NCBI GenBank assembly: GCA_027604685.1
Contig: JADHYX010000018.1
Location: 49,664-113,663 of the forward strand
Length of the DNA: 64,000 bases
Direction of reading: 5' to 3'
Origin: Lobulomyces angularis
Taxonomy: Eukaryota; Chytridiomycota; Chytridiomycetes; Lobulomycetales; Lobulomycetaceae
Positions within the stretch are counted from its first letter, which is position 1. Each line of letters starts with the position of its first letter. Both the position numbers and the translations under genes were made by a program. Below, piece after piece: positions 60,945-64,000 of this stretch. The notes under the pieces are model-generated. The model did not search any database, was not told where the DNA came from, and saw only the letters and a program-made list of their open reading frames with translations.

Positions 60945-61735
60945 ATTTTCAAGGTTTGTTGTTTACAATTGTTACTCCGAGAAAGTATATAATGTCGTTC
61001 AAAATATCATTTTATTCATATTTAAAGCTAAACAAAGCTAAAAGTTATATTGTAATTATGAAATTTATTCAACAAGTTATTATCCTTGCTTCTTTAAGTG
61101 CTGCTTATATTTCCAATCCACTGACTACTGATAACCAATTGGTGAAACGTGATTGTCCAAATACAGATATAGCATGCGTTAAAGGCCATCAATTCATCAG
61201 CTTTGTATCCACAGGACAATGTTGGAGTTGGTTGAATTTTAAATGTAATGTTTGCGATTTGGCAAGTGCAGGTGCAGCGTGCAACAATGAAAATCCTGAA
61301 TGTGAAGGGAGATGCTTTACCGTTGGACCATGCAACTGCGGTTTTATGGTAATTTTATGACTATAAGAATTATAGTTTAATATTTTTTTCTTGAAATATC
61401 ATTTTAGTTTTCAGGAACTCAATGCAGACCTGAAGGTGTTATGGGAGCTTGTTAATAAAAGCTTTCATTAAATTTTATTTAAAAATATCAGTTCCTTAAC
61501 TTAGATTAGTAATTTATTTTAACATGATCAATTCATTAGTTTAAAAATAGTCATTTTTAGAATAAAAATCTTGGTTTTCTCCATATTTGTTTAAGGTTTA
61601 AAAATTAACTTTTTTTTTACAGAAAGTATATTTATTTATTTGAATAATATGGTATACAAGCAGTTGTAGAAATTAAAAAATACTATTGGGATTTAAAAAA
61701 ATATTTCAGTTCAGAATCTTCAGTAAAACATGATT
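60945..61735 (+). repeat. Tandem duplication unit 2
   Basis: Direct repeat of 59865-60650, diverged by scattered substitutions and small indels throughout, including the intron. Confidence 0.85.
61058..61455 (+). CDS. Secreted cysteine-rich protein 2, Kex2-processed
   Basis: Tandem copy of the 59976 gene: 112 residues, two exons with the intron after the codon for GFM. The signal peptide is MKFIQQVIILASLSAAYIS and the propeptide ends LVKR (one Ala shorter than copy 1). The mature part keeps all 12 cysteines. Differences fall between cysteines (for example WSWLNF for WNWWNF, NNENPECEGRC for NDENPDCEGEC), which is consistent with diversification under a fixed disulphide frame. The start was taken at the signal-peptide ATG; an upstream in-frame ATG at 60956 would put the promoter TATA inside the coding region, so it was rejected. 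Confidence 0.85.
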
Positions 61736-63153
61736 TAGCATGTTCACTGGCTCTACATATTTTAGTTTAACTATCCAACATATCTCTATGGCAAACCATT
61801 AAAAATCCAAAACACCTTATTGTGCACAAGGCCATACAATCTTTTGAAAGTATTGAATTTAGCTTCTCCAAATATCAAATAGCACAGACTTAATTTCAGC
61901 TTCTGTTAGAGTAGTTTACTAAAACTCTCATCAATTTTAGATCTTATAGGTTTTCCCATATTCTGTAACCTCTTCATGGTATACAAACTTTAACTTTGAT
62001 TAAATTATTCCCAGTAATAGTTTTGTGTTGTTCTGTAAGATGATTTGTTAAATATTTTTCATTTTGTTTTAGAGTTGTAAATCATTTTTCTAATTTTGAT
62101 GCATTTAAACAATCTTTTTACTGTGATCTATTGTACTTTGATCTAATACTAAATCTAATAGATCACAAAAATCCAACGATCACAAAAATCACAAAATGCC
62201 GTTTTCAAAAAAGTGGAAGAATTTTACCATTTTTTAACGATCCTCGCCACATAAGGAATCAATAACTTAAAGTGCATTTCAGATCCTCCAAGGTTGAGTA
62301 AATTTCAGCACTCACCCTGCTGATCGCATGTTTGTGAAGGAAATGGATTCTAGATCAGATCCTCAATCTTTGAACTCAGATGATTAGATCTCAACCACCT
62401 TTAACACGATCATCGATGGTAATTTGCTAATGTGGTATTTAGAGTATTGAATAACTTTAATCTAATAATAATTTATTATTTTCTATGATGCTCGCTACAT
62501 TTGATTCCTGTAAGTATTCCTAAACGCATTTATGCAATAAAAATAAAATAAATCCAGATCCTATGCCAACATTCTATTTTCCTACTTTTGCCAAAAGTAC
62601 AACTTAAAGTAAAACTCTAATAAACATTTCAAGCAAAGGTCAAATTTCTTCCTCAAGCTTCCTTCCCTAATTTTTTCTTGCTCATAATTTTTGTTAAAAA
62701 AAAAAAAAAAATTCCTCTAAAAAAGAAAAAAAATCATCAACTTATGACGACTTGAAAAAAAAATTGTTTTTAAAAAAAAAAAAAAATTCTTCTTAGCAAC
62801 GAAGGAATATTTTTTTATTTTAAAAAAAAAATTAAAATACCAAAATAATATATATTTTTTTTTTTTTTTTTATATAATTTTTGTGTTGGTAACAAATTTT
62901 TTTATTTTTTATATTAAAAAAATTTTTTTTGAACAAAAAAAATTTTTTTTTTGAAGGTCTCCAAAAAAAGAGTCCAAAACAAGTCCAAATATCTATCTTA
63001 TTCCTATTTTCCATTTTTTTTTTTTTTAATATTTAATTTTCATAAAATACTCTTTTTTCAAGTTTTTTTTTTTTTTTTTAATCAACTCTTTATATTCCTT
63101 TAGATCCTTTTTTTTTCATCTTTTTTTTCTTTTTTTTCACAATTTAAATAGTA
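61736..63153. other. Gene-poor stretch with GATC cluster and homopolymers
   Basis: No gene supported over 1.4 kb. It holds a dense cluster of GATC (about 62125-62415) with a perfect 11-bp inverted repeat, TGTGATCTATT/AATAGATCACA, around 62121-62168. From 62690 to 63120 it is largely A or T homopolymer runs. Confidence 0.6.
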
Positions 63154-64000
63154 ATGTGTATTAGTGAAAGGTTAAAAAAGTCTAGTATCTTTTTTAGCAA
63201 AAGCAGTAGTCAGAAGAAACCTGAAATTGATTTAACTGTTATGGTAAGAAAAAATAATTTTAAAAAGTAGAAATTTTCATTTTAACTTGGTTTCAATTTT
63301 TTTTTTTGTTACTTGTTTAGGAAAAGTCTTTAAATCAAACAACTACAGAAACGAAAGAAAATTTTTTATTTTCTCCATGTATTACCTACATTTGTTCAGA
63401 AAACGCAATTCAAAATTGTAACAGTAAATTATCCAGCTTAAAAAAAAATTCTCCTCTTTTATACGACGATTTTATGGATATAGAATTGGTATGTTAAAAA
63501 AAAAAAAAAAACCACTTAAAGAGTTTATAATTGTAAATACCAAAACTTTTTAATAACTTTTTTTTATCCGGATAGGAAGAGAATTTAAATTTGAATGATA
63601 ATATCAATCCTTTTCTTAATGTTAAGAAAGCTTTAAAAAAAAAAAATTACAGTTTATTTTTTTTAAACTATTTCAAATTTGAAAATAAATCAACCTCTGA
63701 AATTGGTCTAGAACTTGAAAATTTAGCATTAAAATCAAAAAAGCAAAAAAAAACTAATACTCGCTGCTCTTTAAAAAATTCAAGCTTAGCAAAATTTAAC
63801 GAAAATTTGTTTTCAAATCAAAATCACAACAATAGTACATCCCTTATAAACTTTTTGAAAAATTTTTTTATTCAAAACTTTAATTTAATCTTTAATGATT
63901 CTAATAATACTGCCTCCTTTGAGGAAAAGGTGGAAATGATAGTTTTTAAGGCATTTTATCTTAATCTTTTTAAAAAATTAACTCCTTTTTTTTTTTTTTT
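63154..64000 (+). CDS. Hypothetical protein, 3'-partial
   Basis: Three visible exons (63154-63243, 63321-63488, 63576 to the window end) join in phase. The product begins MCISERLKKSSIFFSKSSSQ and continues KKPEIDLTVM, ENFLFSPCITYICSENA, LLYDDFMDIEL and NPFLNVKKALKKK. It is polar and Asn/Ser/Lys-rich with scattered Phe-rich helices (LINFLKNFFIQNFNLIF). I recognise no domain. The splice sites (GTAAGA, GTATGT donors; TTTAG, GATAG acceptors) are good, so the gene is probably real, but it runs out of the window. Confidence 0.55.

Noticed and set aside
60956..61057. Upstream ATG extension of cysteine-rich protein 2
   Set aside because: It would bury the TATA box in coding sequence and hide the signal peptide; copy 1 has no such extension.
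62690..63120. Poly-A/T stretches as retrotransposon tails
   Set aside because: Homopolymer runs of both A and T occur throughout with no adjoining reverse-transcriptase sequence or target duplication.

Overview
The window is nuclear DNA of a very AT-rich eukaryote, most likely an early-diverging (zoosporic or chytrid-like) fungus. Genes are compact and broken by many small introns, mostly about 45-60 bp, with GT...AG ends and T-rich 3' ends. The fungal signals are a PCL/PHO80-type cyclin, a YGL114W-like OPT transporter and a CUL1 with the fungal-type linker. Other genes are ones often reduced or lost in yeasts: a full-length borealin-like protein, THOC5 and Fanzor nucleases. The lineage is an inference from gene content; no marker gene settles it. 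Coding exons use the standard code as far as I can see. Exon boundaries were read by eye from splice sites and frame continuity.

Left part (1-20 kb): the 3' part of a DUS1 tRNA-dihydrouridine synthase, PEX11, an inverted-repeat element with a decayed Fanzor, a PCL cyclin and an unknown three-exon gene. Next, on the minus strand, comes a gene of about nineteen exons that appears to encode a STE20/GCK kinase fused to a RhoGEF (DH-PH) module, then an OPT transporter. A second, minus-strand Fanzor relic follows, then CUL1 (its assembly gap lies in an intron) and a borealin-like gene.

Middle part (20-46 kb): two related alpha/beta hydrolases in inverted orientation flank a secreted Ser/Thr-repeat protein. 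Two proteasome beta subunits (beta6 and beta5) diverge from a 115 bp intergenic region holding a small palindrome. Then come THOC5, a VwkA-like vWA protein with a degenerate metal site, a CS-domain/SEL1-repeat/C-terminal membrane-anchor protein, and a tandem pair of DxD glycosyltransferase-like proteins. A secreted TULIP-like lipid-binding protein, a secreted phospholipase-C/phosphatase-like enzyme and an alpha-arrestin complete this part.

Right part (46-64 kb): SDHD, a third Fanzor copy inside a 2.0 kb element with clear terminal inverted repeats and a TA target duplication, and a SMYD-type SET/MYND protein. These are followed by a 1877-residue NLR/STAND receptor-like protein (possible TIR-like N-terminus, P-loop, long TPR array), tRNA-Gln(CTG) and a seven-TM protein. 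A tandem duplication of a Kex2-processed 12-cysteine secreted protein, a gene-poor stretch with a GATC cluster and the 5' part of an unknown gene end the window.

Housekeeping genes and accessory genes are interleaved. No operon-like functional cluster is evident beyond the divergent proteasome pair.
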